NCBI GenBank assembly: GCA_003507115.1
Contig: DNWN01000079.1
Location: 12,371 to 26,549, forward strand
Source: Cryomorphaceae bacterium
Lineage (GTDB): Bacteria > Bacteroidota > Bacteroidia > Flavobacteriales > Schleiferiaceae
Reading direction: 5' to 3'
Length of the DNA stretch: 14,179 nucleotides
The notes under the pieces were generated by a model. It was given only the letters and a program-made list of their open reading frames with translations. It searched no databases and had not been told where the DNA came from. Positions 7,344 through 14,179 of the stretch are shown here, piece after piece. The position numbers and the translations under genes were made by a program. The first letter of the stretch is position 1. The number at the start of each line of letters is the position of its first letter.

Positions 7344-7949
7344 TTAGGCGGTTGGGAGAGGGGTTACCTCCATCAGCGGATGCACCGCAAAGGTACGGCC
7401 CGTGGAAACTTCCACGCATTCAAAGCGCGTCCGCCGCTTGGTGCCTTTGCGAAAAACGCGTCCATCGCGCGTCTTGAAAGAGGTGCCCAAGGGCAAACTT
7501 TCCAACGTAGGCCCGGCGGTGGGACGGTCCGCTTGCAGGGCTTTTAGGAGATCTGGGTCCGCACCGCAAGAGGCCTTGGGCTGGCCGAGGCTCCGCCGCA
7601 GGGCCCTGGCCACGGGAAGACTGAAGACGTCGTGGTCCAAGAAGGGGCGAAGGAGGTCGCGGTATCGCCGCTGCCATTCTGGCCCGTGGGGAAGGTGGTC
7701 CCGCGCGTCCCAAGCCTGTACTTGGGCATGAGCCAACTCGTGCAAAAGGGTGATGAGAAAGGCCTCGGGCGCGAGATCCCGGTTGATGGAAATGCGGGTC
7801 GGTTCGCCGGCCACCCATCGAAAATCGCCCCATTTGCTGCGGCGCGGCGGGGAGAGCCGAATCTGCCCTTGATAGGCGCGCACGATTTTTTCCAGACCGG
7901 GATGGGCGGCTGGGGGCACCTTGGGCGCAATGACCGCCCAGTTCTTCAT
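7344..7949 (-). CDS. SprT-like zinc metalloprotease-fold protein
   Basis: The protein has 201 residues. The metal site is HELAH (70-74), with a third ligand candidate H88 in HGPEW, the SprT/Spartan arrangement (HExxH plus a following HG-x-x-[FW]). The C-terminal part (SLPLGTSFKTRDGRVFRKG, then RTRFECVEVSTGR) replaces the CxxC zinc ribbon of classical SprT. I have the impression that Bacteroidota relatives share this small beta module. Its substrate is unknown; a role in protein or DNA-protein crosslink handling would be inference from the family name only. ATG 7949 overlaps the stop of the upstream lipoprotein gene as ATGA, so the two are translationally coupled. A GTG at 7961 in frame is possible but less likely. 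purK follows 12 nt downstream. Confidence 0.85.
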   Translation of the reverse strand: MKNWAVIAPKVPPAAHPGLEKIVRAYQGQIRLSPPRRSKWGDFRWVAGEPTRISINRDLAPEAFLITLLHELAHAQVQAWDARDHLPHGPEWQRRYRDLLRPFLDHDVFSLPVARALRRSLGQPKASCGADPDLLKALQADRPTAGPTLESLPLGTSFKTRDGRVFRKGTKRRTRFECVEVSTGRTFAVHPLMEVTPLPTA

Positions 7950-8089
7950 GCGGGCACCCACGCCGAAGCCGGGCCGGAAGTGGCGCTAAAATGGGGGCAG
8001 TCGCATTTCTCTCGGGTACCACAGGAACATGCGGCTGCGAGAATGAAGAGAAAGAGGCCGGTGCGAACCCAGGATATTTTTGTCCTCAT
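7946..8089 (-). CDS. Small cysteine-rich lipoprotein, 47 residues
   Basis: This is a short gene of 47 codons from ATG 8089 to TGA 7946. The product has a positively charged start (MRTKISWVRT), a hydrophobic run (GLFLFILAAA) and a lipobox with lipidation Cys21 (LAAAC), followed by SCG, then EKCDCPHF and a short tail ending WVPA. The mature peptide is only about 27 residues with four cysteines (C21, C23, C29, C31). Its TGA overlaps the ATG of the SprT-like gene, a strong sign that it is real and co-translated. It begins 30 nt from the divergent mlaE-like start, behind a promoter-like palindrome. The function is unknown; it should be anchored in the envelope. Confidence 0.75.
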   Translation of the reverse strand: MRTKISWVRTGLFLFILAAACSCGTREKCDCPHFSATSGPASAWVPA

Positions 8090-8092
8090 AAG

Positions 8093-8119
8093 GCCCCGAA
8101 TTTAGCGTATTTTCGGGGC
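8093..8119. promoter_or_regulatory. Palindromic divergent promoter between lipoprotein and mlaE-like genes
   Basis: The arms GCCCCGAA (8093-8100) and TTCGGGGC (8112-8119) are perfect inverted copies around an 11-nt centre. Each arm carries a -7-like element pointing outward: TATTTTCG at 8108-8115 on plus, and TAAATTCG at 8104-8097 on minus. The plus element ends 5 nt before ATG 8120; the minus one ends 8 nt before ATG 8089. It could be a symmetric bidirectional promoter, an operator, or both. Confidence 0.5.
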
Positions 8120-8866
8120 ATGATTTACCGCTTCTTGGATGGCTTGGGCCACTACTTCCGCTTTTTAGGCGAAGTGTTCCATAAACCGGAGCATGGGCGG
8201 GAGTACCTCAAATCGTTTTTTCGGGAAATTGAACTCTTGGGCTTTTCTTCCATCGCCTTAGTTGCTTTTATTTCCGTCTTTATGGGGGCCGTCTTGACCA
8301 TTCAGACGGCCATCAACCTGGATGATCCCTTCGTACCGGATAGCTACATCGCCATCGCCGTGCGGGAGGGCATTGTCTTGGAATTTGCTCCGACGATTGT
8401 CAGCTTGATTTTGGCGGGCAAAGTAGGCTCCAACATTGCGTCGACCTTGGGGACGATGCGGGTGACGGAGCAAATGGATGCCCTGCGCGTCATGGGCATC
8501 AACCCCGCTTCGTATTTGGTCTTGCCCAAACTCTTCGCCTGCCTGCTTTTCAACCCAATTCTCATTGTATTCTCCATGGCTTTGGGCCTTGTTGGGGGCT
8601 ACTATGCGGGAGACTTACTCAACTTGGTCAATACGGAAGTATTCTTATCGGGGTACTTTATCGAGTTCAACCCCTTCTACATCGTCTACAGTTTGACCAA
8701 AGCCACCGTCTTCGCCTTCATCATTGCGACCGTGTCGGCCTACTTTGGCTACAATGTGGAGGGCGGGGCGGTCGAAGTGGGCAAGGCCTCCACCAAATCC
8801 GTGGTGGCCATGTCCTTCACCATCATTTTGTTCAACTACATCCTGACTGATCTCCTGTTGCAATGA
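8120..8866 (+). CDS. MlaE/YrbE-type lipid ABC transporter permease
   Basis: This is the inner-membrane permease of an MCE-linked lipid transporter, 248 residues. The family core is clear: an amphipathic start, then LVAFISVFMGAVLTIQTAI, the coupling region REGIVLEFAPTIVSLILAG, the segment KVGSNIASTLGTMRVTEQMD with ALRVMGINP, and several further membrane helices up to FNYILTDLLLQ. ATG 8120 is chosen because MIYRFLDGLGHYFRF is a plausible N-terminus; the open frame extends 43 codons further up to 7991, but that stretch is antisense to the lipoprotein gene and not family-like. It overlaps the ATPase gene by ATGA (8863-8866). No MlaD/MCE or MlaC gene is in the window. Confidence 0.93.
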   Translation: MIYRFLDGLGHYFRFLGEVFHKPEHGREYLKSFFREIELLGFSSIALVAFISVFMGAVLTIQTAINLDDPFVPDSYIAIAVREGIVLEFAPTIVSLILAGKVGSNIASTLGTMRVTEQMDALRVMGINPASYLVLPKLFACLLFNPILIVFSMALGLVGGYYAGDLLNLVNTEVFLSGYFIEFNPFYIVYSLTKATVFAFIIATVSAYFGYNVEGGAVEVGKASTKSVVAMSFTIILFNYILTDLLLQ

Positions 8867-9627
8867 TCCAAGTTCGAGGCATCCATAAATCTTTTGGCGA
8901 GCAGCATGTCCTGCGCGGCATCGATGTGGATTTCCACGAGGGCCAATGCAATCTGATTATTGGTCTGAGTGGATCGGGAAAAACGGTTTTTTTGAAGTCC
9001 GTCCTGGGCTTGCATGCCTTGGATCAAGGCACGATTTCCTTTGACGGCCGAGTGCTCGGCGAAATGGGCAAAAAAGAAGTCAAGGCCCTACGGCAGGAAA
9101 TGGGCATGGTTTTTCAGGGCTCGGCCTTGTTTAACTCGCTCACCATTGCCGAAAACGTTCGCTTGCCCCTGGACTTTTTTGCCTCCATGACGGAAGCAGA
9201 AAAAGACGAGCGTGTGCGTTTTTGCCTGGAGCGGGTTCGCATCGAACCCGATTCCTTCTCCAAAACGCCCGCAGAACTCTCCGGGGGAATGCAAAAGCGG
9301 GTGGCCATTGCTCGGGCGATTGTGCTAAATCCGAAGTACCTGTTTTGCGATGAGCCCAACTCGGGCTTGGATCCCGAGACAGCCATTGTCATTGATCAGC
9401 TGATTCATGAGATTACCCATGAATTTGGCATGACCACGGTCATCAACACCCACGACATGAATTCGGTCTTAGAAATCGGAGACCACGTGATATTGATGGA
9501 AAACGGGATAAAGGCCTGGGAAGGGACCATGGAAGAGGTTCTCGATTCCGATGACTCGGCCGTCGTGGATTATGTCTTCCGAAGCAACCTCTTTAAGAAG
9601 TTGCGCGCTGCCTTAAAAAAGGCTTAG
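8863..9627 (+). CDS. MlaF-type lipid ABC transporter ATP-binding protein
   Basis: This is the cytoplasmic ATPase driving the permease encoded immediately upstream, 254 residues. Walker A is GLSGSGKT (K40), Q-loop Q85 in VFQGSALFNS, signature LSGGMQKRVAIARA (139-152), Walker B with catalytic E164 in LFCDEPNSGLDP, and H-loop H197 in NTHDMNSV. All catalytic residues are present. In the D-loop region, DEPN replaces the common DEPT, a variant I associate with Bacteroidota members. The 4-nt ATGA overlap with the permease indicates coupled translation. The stop overlaps that of the convergent kmo by four bases (9624-9627). Confidence 0.94.
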   Translation: MIQVRGIHKSFGEQHVLRGIDVDFHEGQCNLIIGLSGSGKTVFLKSVLGLHALDQGTISFDGRVLGEMGKKEVKALRQEMGMVFQGSALFNSLTIAENVRLPLDFFASMTEAEKDERVRFCLERVRIEPDSFSKTPAELSGGMQKRVAIARAIVLNPKYLFCDEPNSGLDPETAIVIDQLIHEITHEFGMTTVINTHDMNSVLEIGDHVILMENGIKAWEGTMEEVLDSDDSAVVDYVFRSNLFKKLRAALKKA

Positions 9628-10967
9628 GCACGCGTTGCCTCCAGAAGGCGCCGCATTTCAGCCATCACTTCTTCGCTTTCCCAGTTTTCGGCAATGTTTG
9701 GCCGGGCCAAAATCTGCGCCATCAGGGCGTCTTGCCGCTTTCCTGCGGCCAATGCTTGGGCATATGGTATGTGGGAGAAGGTGACTTGGGAATAGAGTGG
9801 CATCCACTGTCCTGGATGAAGAGCACTGAAGCGAGCCTCAATTTTTTTCTGGAGCAAAAATTCCGGCTGGGCGGTCAAATCGCGCATTTCGACAAAGTTG
9901 CGCATGGCCAACTCGGCGATCGCATCCGCATCAGGTTTGCGCTTCCGGGCGAATTCGGCAAAGGCGCGGTCCAAATCATCTCCGCAGTCATCTAGCACGG
10001 CGTCAAAGACTCGGCAGTCTTCAAACCCTGAGTTCATGCCTTGGCCATAGAAGGGAACAATGGCATGGGAGGCGTCGCCAAAGAGGACGGTCTTTCCGCC
10101 CACATTCCAGGGGGAGCAGCGAATAATCACCAAGCTCGCGACGGGGTTGGCGGCCCATTGGGCTTCAAAATCCGGCATGAGGTCCAAGGCATCGCGGAAC
10201 TGGGCGGCAAAAAAAGCGCGGGCGGCCTCGACCGTTTGCAAGGCCTCAAAGCTCTCCGCCCCCTCCATGGGAAAGAAGAGGGTGCAGGTAAAGCTGCCGT
10301 CCGGATTGGGCAGGGCGATGAGCATGTGCTGGCCCCGAGGCCAAATGTGCAGGGCTTCCCGCTCGAGTTGGTGACTTCCATCGGCAGCGGGAGGAATGTG
10401 CAATTCTTTGTAGCCGTGGTCGATGTACTCCTGCTCGTAGTTGAACCGATCGCGGCGTTGCATTTTGGCGCGGACCTGGGAGAAGGCCCCATCGGTAGCA
10501 AAAAGGGCTTCGCCGTTCGAGTCCCGGGTTCCGTCCGCGGATTCAAAGGTGGCCCGGCCCTGTTCGACATCCGCGTCGACGCAGCGGTGGCCAAAATGCA
10601 CCGTCACCTGGGGATGGGCTTCGGCCGCCTCCACAAGCAGACGGTTCAGTCCTCCCCGCGACACGGAGTAAATGGCTTGGTTTTCCTTTCCGTAGGGTTG
10701 GAAGCTGAGGGCACCGTCCACCGCGTGCATGACCCGGCGGTACATGGGGATGGCACTTTGGCGCACCGCATCAGCCATGCCCACTTTTTCCAACGCGGCC
10801 CAACCGCGGTCGCTCAAGGCTAAGTTGATGGACCGGCCTTCGGCGATCCCGGTTTTTCTTGGGTCCGCACGCCGTTCAAAAACCTCTACATGGTAGCCGC
10901 GCTGGGCGAGATAGATGGACCAGAGAGAGCCGACGAGGCCCGCTCCAACGACGGTGACCTGTTTCAT
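9624..10967 (-). CDS. kmo: Kynurenine 3-monooxygenase
   Basis: Kmo is an FAD-dependent hydroxylase making 3-hydroxykynurenine from kynurenine with NADPH and oxygen, on the route to quinolinate and NAD. The 447 residues fit the family. Evidence: the N-terminal FAD fold VVGAGLVGSLWSIYLAQRG (G8, G10, G13), EGRSINLALSDRG (43-55), NYEQEYIDHGYKELHIPP (176-193), characteristic of Kmo, and GDASHAIVPFYGQGMNSGF (297-315), the second FAD motif. The C-terminal part is the family's usual helical region. Its ATG overlaps the kynU stop as ATGA, so KynU and Kmo are made from one message. This operon order is opposite to the order of the two reactions. Confidence 0.95.
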   Translation of the reverse strand: MKQVTVVGAGLVGSLWSIYLAQRGYHVEVFERRADPRKTGIAEGRSINLALSDRGWAALEKVGMADAVRQSAIPMYRRVMHAVDGALSFQPYGKENQAIYSVSRGGLNRLLVEAAEAHPQVTVHFGHRCVDADVEQGRATFESADGTRDSNGEALFATDGAFSQVRAKMQRRDRFNYEQEYIDHGYKELHIPPAADGSHQLEREALHIWPRGQHMLIALPNPDGSFTCTLFFPMEGAESFEALQTVEAARAFFAAQFRDALDLMPDFEAQWAANPVASLVIIRCSPWNVGGKTVLFGDASHAIVPFYGQGMNSGFEDCRVFDAVLDDCGDDLDRAFAEFARKRKPDADAIAELAMRNFVEMRDLTAQPEFLLQKKIEARFSALHPGQWMPLYSQVTFSHIPYAQALAAGKRQDALMAQILARPNIAENWESEEVMAEMRRLLEATRA

Positions 10968-12232
10968 GCGGATAAGGTTTGGCGAAGAACCTGCTCCAAG
11001 CGGGCCAGATCTTCGTAGCTAGAGTAGAAGGGAATGAAGGCCATGCGAATGGTGCCTGGCTCGCGCCAATCGGCGACCACCCCGCGTTCCACAAGCTGGT
11101 CAAAGAAACGGCGGTCGCGGGCGCTGAACTGCACGGACACTTGGCATCCCCGCGAAGCGTCTTCCCGGGGAGTGAGCAAGCGAATGGGTTCCTGTAGTTC
11201 TGAGGCCAGGGCTTCGAGCATATCCATACACCGGCGGCTCAAGTCCAAGCCTTTGGCGCGATGTTGCGCCAAGTCCATGCGGTCAAACAGGTCCAGGGAC
11301 GCACGCTGGGCCGCCATACTCAAGACGGGGGCATTGCTGACCTGCCATCCTTCCGCACTGGGAATGGGATCAAATCCGGGGCCCATGTGAAATCGGCTCT
11401 CCTTGTTGTGTCCCCACCAACCCGCGAGGCGAGGGAGGTCGGCATGGTGGTGGCGCTGGTGGACAAAGAGCCCGGCGGTTCCACCCGGGCCGGCATTGAG
11501 GTATTTGTATGAGCACCAGGCGGCAAAGTCGACATCCCAGTCGTGCAGCGACAGGGGGACATTGCCCATGGCGTGGGCCAGGTCCCAGCCTACCACGATG
11601 CCTTGGGCGCGGGCCGCGGCGGTGATGCGGGCCATGTCGTACACGCGGCCCGTAAAGTAATTGACGCCTCCGATGAGCATGGTGGCCACGCGGGATCCGT
11701 GGGTTTGGATGGCGGCGATCAGATCCTCGTCCGTGGGGACGCCATCGGCCCCAGAGCCAGGGACTTCGATGAGGTCTGATTCGGGGTATCCGTGAAAAGC
11801 GAGCTGAGAAACCAGGGCATAGCGGTCACTGGGAAAGGCTTTGGCCTCGCAAAGAATAGCCCGGCGCTCCGGAGTGGGGCGGTAGAAGGAGGCCATCGCA
11901 AAATGGAGGTTGGCGGTCAGGCTTCCCATGGCCACCACTTCGGTGCCGTTTGCGCCCGCGAGGCGGGCGAGCGAATCGGTCAAAAATTCATGGTAGGGCA
12001 TCCAGGGCCGTTTGGCGTGAAAATGCCCTTCGACGCCGAGGGTTTTCCAGTCGTGCAATTCCTGGGCAATGGCTTCCGAAACCCCGACAGGCTGAAGACC
12101 TAACGAATTGCCTGTCAAATAGATAACCTCTTCCCCCTTCCATACAGGCACATGGAATTCTCGGCGAAATGGTCCCAGGGGGTCGGCGGCATCCAGACGA
12201 CGTGCCTGGTCAATATGGAAAAAGGCGTTCAT
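10964..12232 (-). CDS. kynU: Kynureninase
   Basis: Kynureninase is a PLP enzyme cleaving 3-hydroxykynurenine (or kynurenine) to 3-hydroxyanthranilate (or anthranilate) and alanine. The protein has 422 residues. Evidence: IYLTGNSLGLQP (37-48), VEGHFHAKRPW (67-77), GSLTANLH (103-110), GWDLAHAMGNVPL (215-227, cofactor-contacting Asp217), the PLP lysine K243 in WCSYKYLNAGPGG, and GWWGHNKESRFHM. The start at ATG 12232 gives a normal N-terminus. It is the first gene of the kynU-kmo pair and is divergent from gcvP across a 75-bp gap. The other pathway steps (tryptophan dioxygenase, formamidase, 3-hydroxyanthranilate dioxygenase) are not in the window. Confidence 0.96.
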   Translation of the reverse strand: MNAFFHIDQARRLDAADPLGPFRREFHVPVWKGEEVIYLTGNSLGLQPVGVSEAIAQELHDWKTLGVEGHFHAKRPWMPYHEFLTDSLARLAGANGTEVVAMGSLTANLHFAMASFYRPTPERRAILCEAKAFPSDRYALVSQLAFHGYPESDLIEVPGSGADGVPTDEDLIAAIQTHGSRVATMLIGGVNYFTGRVYDMARITAAARAQGIVVGWDLAHAMGNVPLSLHDWDVDFAAWCSYKYLNAGPGGTAGLFVHQRHHHADLPRLAGWWGHNKESRFHMGPGFDPIPSAEGWQVSNAPVLSMAAQRASLDLFDRMDLAQHRAKGLDLSRRCMDMLEALASELQEPIRLLTPREDASRGCQVSVQFSARDRRFFDQLVERGVVADWREPGTIRMAFIPFYSSYEDLARLEQVLRQTLSA

Positions 12233-12272
12233 AAACCTGAAGAATAGTGTGCAAGGTAGGAACTATGGGGCC

Positions 12273-12280
12273 TAATTTTG
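12273..12280 (+). promoter_or_regulatory. Candidate -7 promoter element of gcvP
   Basis: TAATTTTG is a perfect TAnnTTTG match, 27 nt before ATG 12308, so this mRNA would have a short leader, unlike the leaderless pattern seen elsewhere here. It sits between GGGG (12267-12270) and CCCC (12282-12285). No -33 TTTG is evident. The kynU promoter must also lie in this 75-bp gap; a weak TATTCTTC on minus lies ahead of its ATG. Confidence 0.4.
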
Positions 12281-12307
12281 TCCCCTCAATCTAATCCACT
12301 TCGTGCT

Positions 12308-14179
12308 ATGATGGCAGAATTTGCCGGGCGTCATATCGGCCCACAATCCAAGGATTTAGCTCACATGTTGGCTGCCGTTGGGGTCGCTTCCGTCGATGAA
12401 TTGGTCAATCAGACTGTTCCCGATGCGATCCGCAATGAAACAGCCCTCGATGTGGCCCCTGCCATGAGTGAAAGTGACTACTTGCGCCATGTATATGCAT
12501 TGAGCCAGAAAAATCAGGTGTTTGCCACCTACATCGGCCAAGGCTATCATCCCTCGGCCACTCCCGCCGTGATCCAGCGCAACATTCTGGAAAATCCGGG
12601 ATGGTATACCGCCTACACGCCCTACCAGGCCGAGATTGCCCAAGGGCGCCTCGAAGCCCTGTTGAATTTCCAAACCATGGTCATCGACCTCACCGGCATG
12701 GAAATCGCCAACGCCTCCCTCTTGGACGAAGCGACCGCTGCCGCCGAAGCGATGAGCTTGTTGATGGCTGCGCGCAGCCGAGATCAGCAAAAGCGGGGCG
12801 CTAACAAATTTTTTGTCGACCGCCAAGTCTTTGCTCAGACTCGAGGGCTCCTCGAAACCCGCTCCACGCCGATGGACATCGAGCTCGTCGTGGGCGACAT
12901 GGAATCATTTCAGCCGAGTCCCGAGTTTTTTGGCGCACTCTGCCAATACCCCAATGCGGTCGGCCAGATTGAAGATATCCGCGGCTTCATCCAAACCTGC
13001 CAAAACGCGGAGATCCGCGTCGCCGTCGCCGCAGACTTGCTTTCACTCACCTTGTTGACGGCCCCTGGCGACATGGGTGCGGACGTCGTGTTGGGCACCT
13101 CTCAGCGCTTTGGCATCCCCATGGGCTTTGGCGGACCGCACGCGGCGTTCTTTGCCTCCAAAGAAGACTACAAACGCTTTATGCCCGGCCGCATCATCGG
13201 CCGCACCATCGATGTGGATGGCGGCCCCGCCCTGCGGATGGCCTTACAAACCCGCGAACAGCATATCAAGCGCGACCGGGCGACCTCCAACATCTGCACC
13301 TCGCAAGTGCTTTTGGCCGTGATGGCCGGCATGTACGGAGTCTACCACGGTCCGGAGGGCCTCAAGCGTATAGCCACGGAAGTGCACCGCAAGGCACAAG
13401 GCATGTCAGTGGCATTGAAAGCCTTGGGCTACACGACGCTGAACACGCATGTGTTTGACACCTTACACGTCGAGGCCGACGCGGCCTTGCAAGCCGCGGT
13501 TCGCCAGGCTACCGAATCCGCCAAGATCAACGTGGGCTATACGGAACAAGGCATTTTGATTTCTACCCACGAAGTCATGAACACAGCGGATGCCCAATCC
13601 CTCGTGGACGCGTTGGCGGCCGCCAAAGGCACCGCGACAGTGCCCTTTGCCCTAGGTGAAGTGGCCTTGCCCAGCGCACTGGCGCGTCAAACGGCCTACA
13701 TGACCCATCCCGTCTTTAGTTCCTACCGTTCCGAAACGGAAATGATGCGCTACATCAAGAAATTGGAACGCCGGGACATCGCCCTGAACCACTCCATGAT
13801 TCCCTTGGGATCCTGCACGATGAAGCTCAATGCGGCCGCAGAAATGTTGCCTTTGAGCTGGCCGTCTTTTGGCCAAATTCACCCCTTCGCTCCGCTGGCT
13901 CAAGCGGCGGGCTATATGGAGGTGATTCGGAGCTTGGAGCGCGATTTGGCCGTGGTTACAGGCTTTGATGCGACTACCCTGCAGCCAAACTCGGGTGCCC
14001 AAGGCGAATACTCTGGCCTTCTGGTCATCCGCGCCTACCACCACAGCCGGGGCGATTACCACCGCAAAACGGCCTTGATTCCCTCTTCCGCCCACGGAAC
14101 GAACCCCGCCTCCGCCGTCATGGCGGGCATGGATGTCGTGGTCGTGGCCTGCGATGAGAAGGGAAACATTGACCTGGCC
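12308..14179 (+). CDS. gcvP: Glycine dehydrogenase (aminomethyl-transferring), P protein, N-terminal 624 residues
   Basis: GcvP is the PLP-dependent glycine decarboxylase of the glycine cleavage system. It releases CO2 and passes the aminomethyl group to lipoyl-GcvH. It starts at ATG 12308 (a second ATG follows at once) and is still open at the window end; the full one-chain form is about 950 residues, so roughly two thirds is here. Evidence: AGRHIGP at the start, YIGQGYHPSATP, ILENPGWYTAYTPYQAEIAQG, RFGIPMGFGGPHAAFF, ALQTREQHIKRDRATSNICT, MIPLGSCTMKLNAA and SSAHGTNPASA. N- and C-terminal halves are fused in one chain, not split into GcvPA/GcvPB. The PLP lysine lies beyond the window. No glycine riboswitch fits in the 75-bp upstream gap. 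Confidence 0.96.
   Translation, partial: MMAEFAGRHIGPQSKDLAHMLAAVGVASVDELVNQTVPDAIRNETALDVAPAMSESDYLRHVYALSQKNQVFATYIGQGYHPSATPAVIQRNILENPGWYTAYTPYQAEIAQGRLEALLNFQTMVIDLTGMEIANASLLDEATAAAEAMSLLMAARSRDQQKRGANKFFVDRQVFAQTRGLLETRSTPMDIELVVGDMESFQPSPEFFGALCQYPNAVGQIEDIRGFIQTCQNAEIRVAVAADLLSLTLLTAPGDMGADVVLGTSQRFGIPMGFGGPHAAFFASKEDYKRFMPGRIIGRTIDVDGGPALRMALQTREQHIKRDRATSNICTSQVLLAVMAGMYGVYHGPEGLKRIATEVHRKAQGMSVALKALGYTTLNTHVFDTLHVEADAALQAAVRQATESAKINVGYTEQGILISTHEVMNTADAQSLVDALAAAKGTATVPFALGEVALPSALARQTAYMTHPVFSSYRSETEMMRYIKKLERRDIALNHSMIPLGSCTMKLNAAAEMLPLSWPSFGQIHPFAPLAQAAGYMEVIRSLERDLAVVTGFDATTLQPNSGAQGEYSGLLVIRAYHHSRGDYHRKTALIPSSAHGTNPASAVMAGMDVVVVACDEKGNIDLA

Noticed and set aside
7420..8022. 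A 200-codon minus-strand open frame overlapping the SprT-like gene.
   Set aside because: It is a different frame of the SprT-like and lipoprotein genes; the product is low-complexity Pro/Arg/Ser with no family signal.
7991..8119. A 43-codon upstream extension of the mlaE-like permease.
   Set aside because: It is antisense to the lipoprotein gene, the added residues are Cys/Gly-rich and unlike the family, and a promoter-like element sits just before ATG 8120.
10041..10823. A 260-codon plus-strand open frame.
   Set aside because: It lies wholly antisense to the conserved kmo gene and is a by-product of its codon bias, with no recognisable motif.
12233..12307. A glycine riboswitch or long leader upstream of gcvP.
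   Set aside because: The gap to the divergent kynU is 75 bp, too short for the aptamer, and it already contains a promoter element.
1..14179. Mobile elements, CRISPR arrays, tRNA or rRNA genes, or a novel defence cassette.
   Set aside because: No transposase, integrase, long direct or inverted repeats, regular spacers or RNA gene signatures were seen; nearly all DNA is accounted for by housekeeping and envelope genes.

Overview
This window reads as chromosomal core DNA of a moderately G+C-rich member of the Bacteroidota, probably a Flavobacteriales-like marine or environmental lineage. The evidence is the mix of genes: a helix-hairpin-helix outer-membrane barrel protein, a propeller-Y_Y_Y-LytS type histidine kinase with a LytTR regulator, purK-purE behind a SprT-like gene, a kynurenine branch for NAD synthesis and a one-chain glycine decarboxylase. 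Several starts are also preceded by TAnnTTTG-like -7 elements, and Shine-Dalgarno signals are essentially absent. I see no mobile element, CRISPR array, tRNA or rRNA.

Layout. Positions 1-552 (+) hold the 3' end of aroA. Positions 519-2359 (-) hold two overlapping genes for exported, strikingly tryptophan-rich proteins, an HHH/barrel protein and a smaller barrel-like partner. They are transcribed divergently from a sensor kinase and response regulator at 2464-5634 (+). Positions 5644-8089 (-) form a tight run of four genes: a 47-residue lipoprotein, a SprT-like metalloprotein, purK and purE. Divergent from it, across only 30 bp, is an MlaE/MlaF-type lipid ABC transporter pair at 8120-9627 (+). 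Positions 9624-12232 (-) carry kynU and kmo, coupled by an ATGA overlap. Positions 12308-14179 (+) carry the first 624 codons of gcvP, which runs off the window.

How the genes work together. PurK and PurE make CAIR for purine synthesis. KynU and Kmo belong to the tryptophan-to-quinolinate route to NAD. GcvP feeds one-carbon units. The MlaEF pair is envelope lipid transport without its MCE partner nearby. The kinase/regulator pair may control the adjacent outer-membrane genes, but this is inferred from position alone.

The least ordinary features are: (i) a recurrent TAnnTT(T/C) element placed exactly 5 nt before four start codons, implying leaderless or near-leaderless mRNAs; (ii) an 8-bp-arm palindrome that appears to hold two back-to-back promoters in the 30-bp gap between the lipoprotein and mlaE; (iii) the tiny cysteine-rich lipoprotein coupled to the SprT gene; (iv) two Trp-rich envelope genes, one of whose signal peptide is encoded inside the end of the other; and (v) a changed ETDR motif in AroA. 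No clear new multi-gene system is visible; the rest is well-known metabolism.
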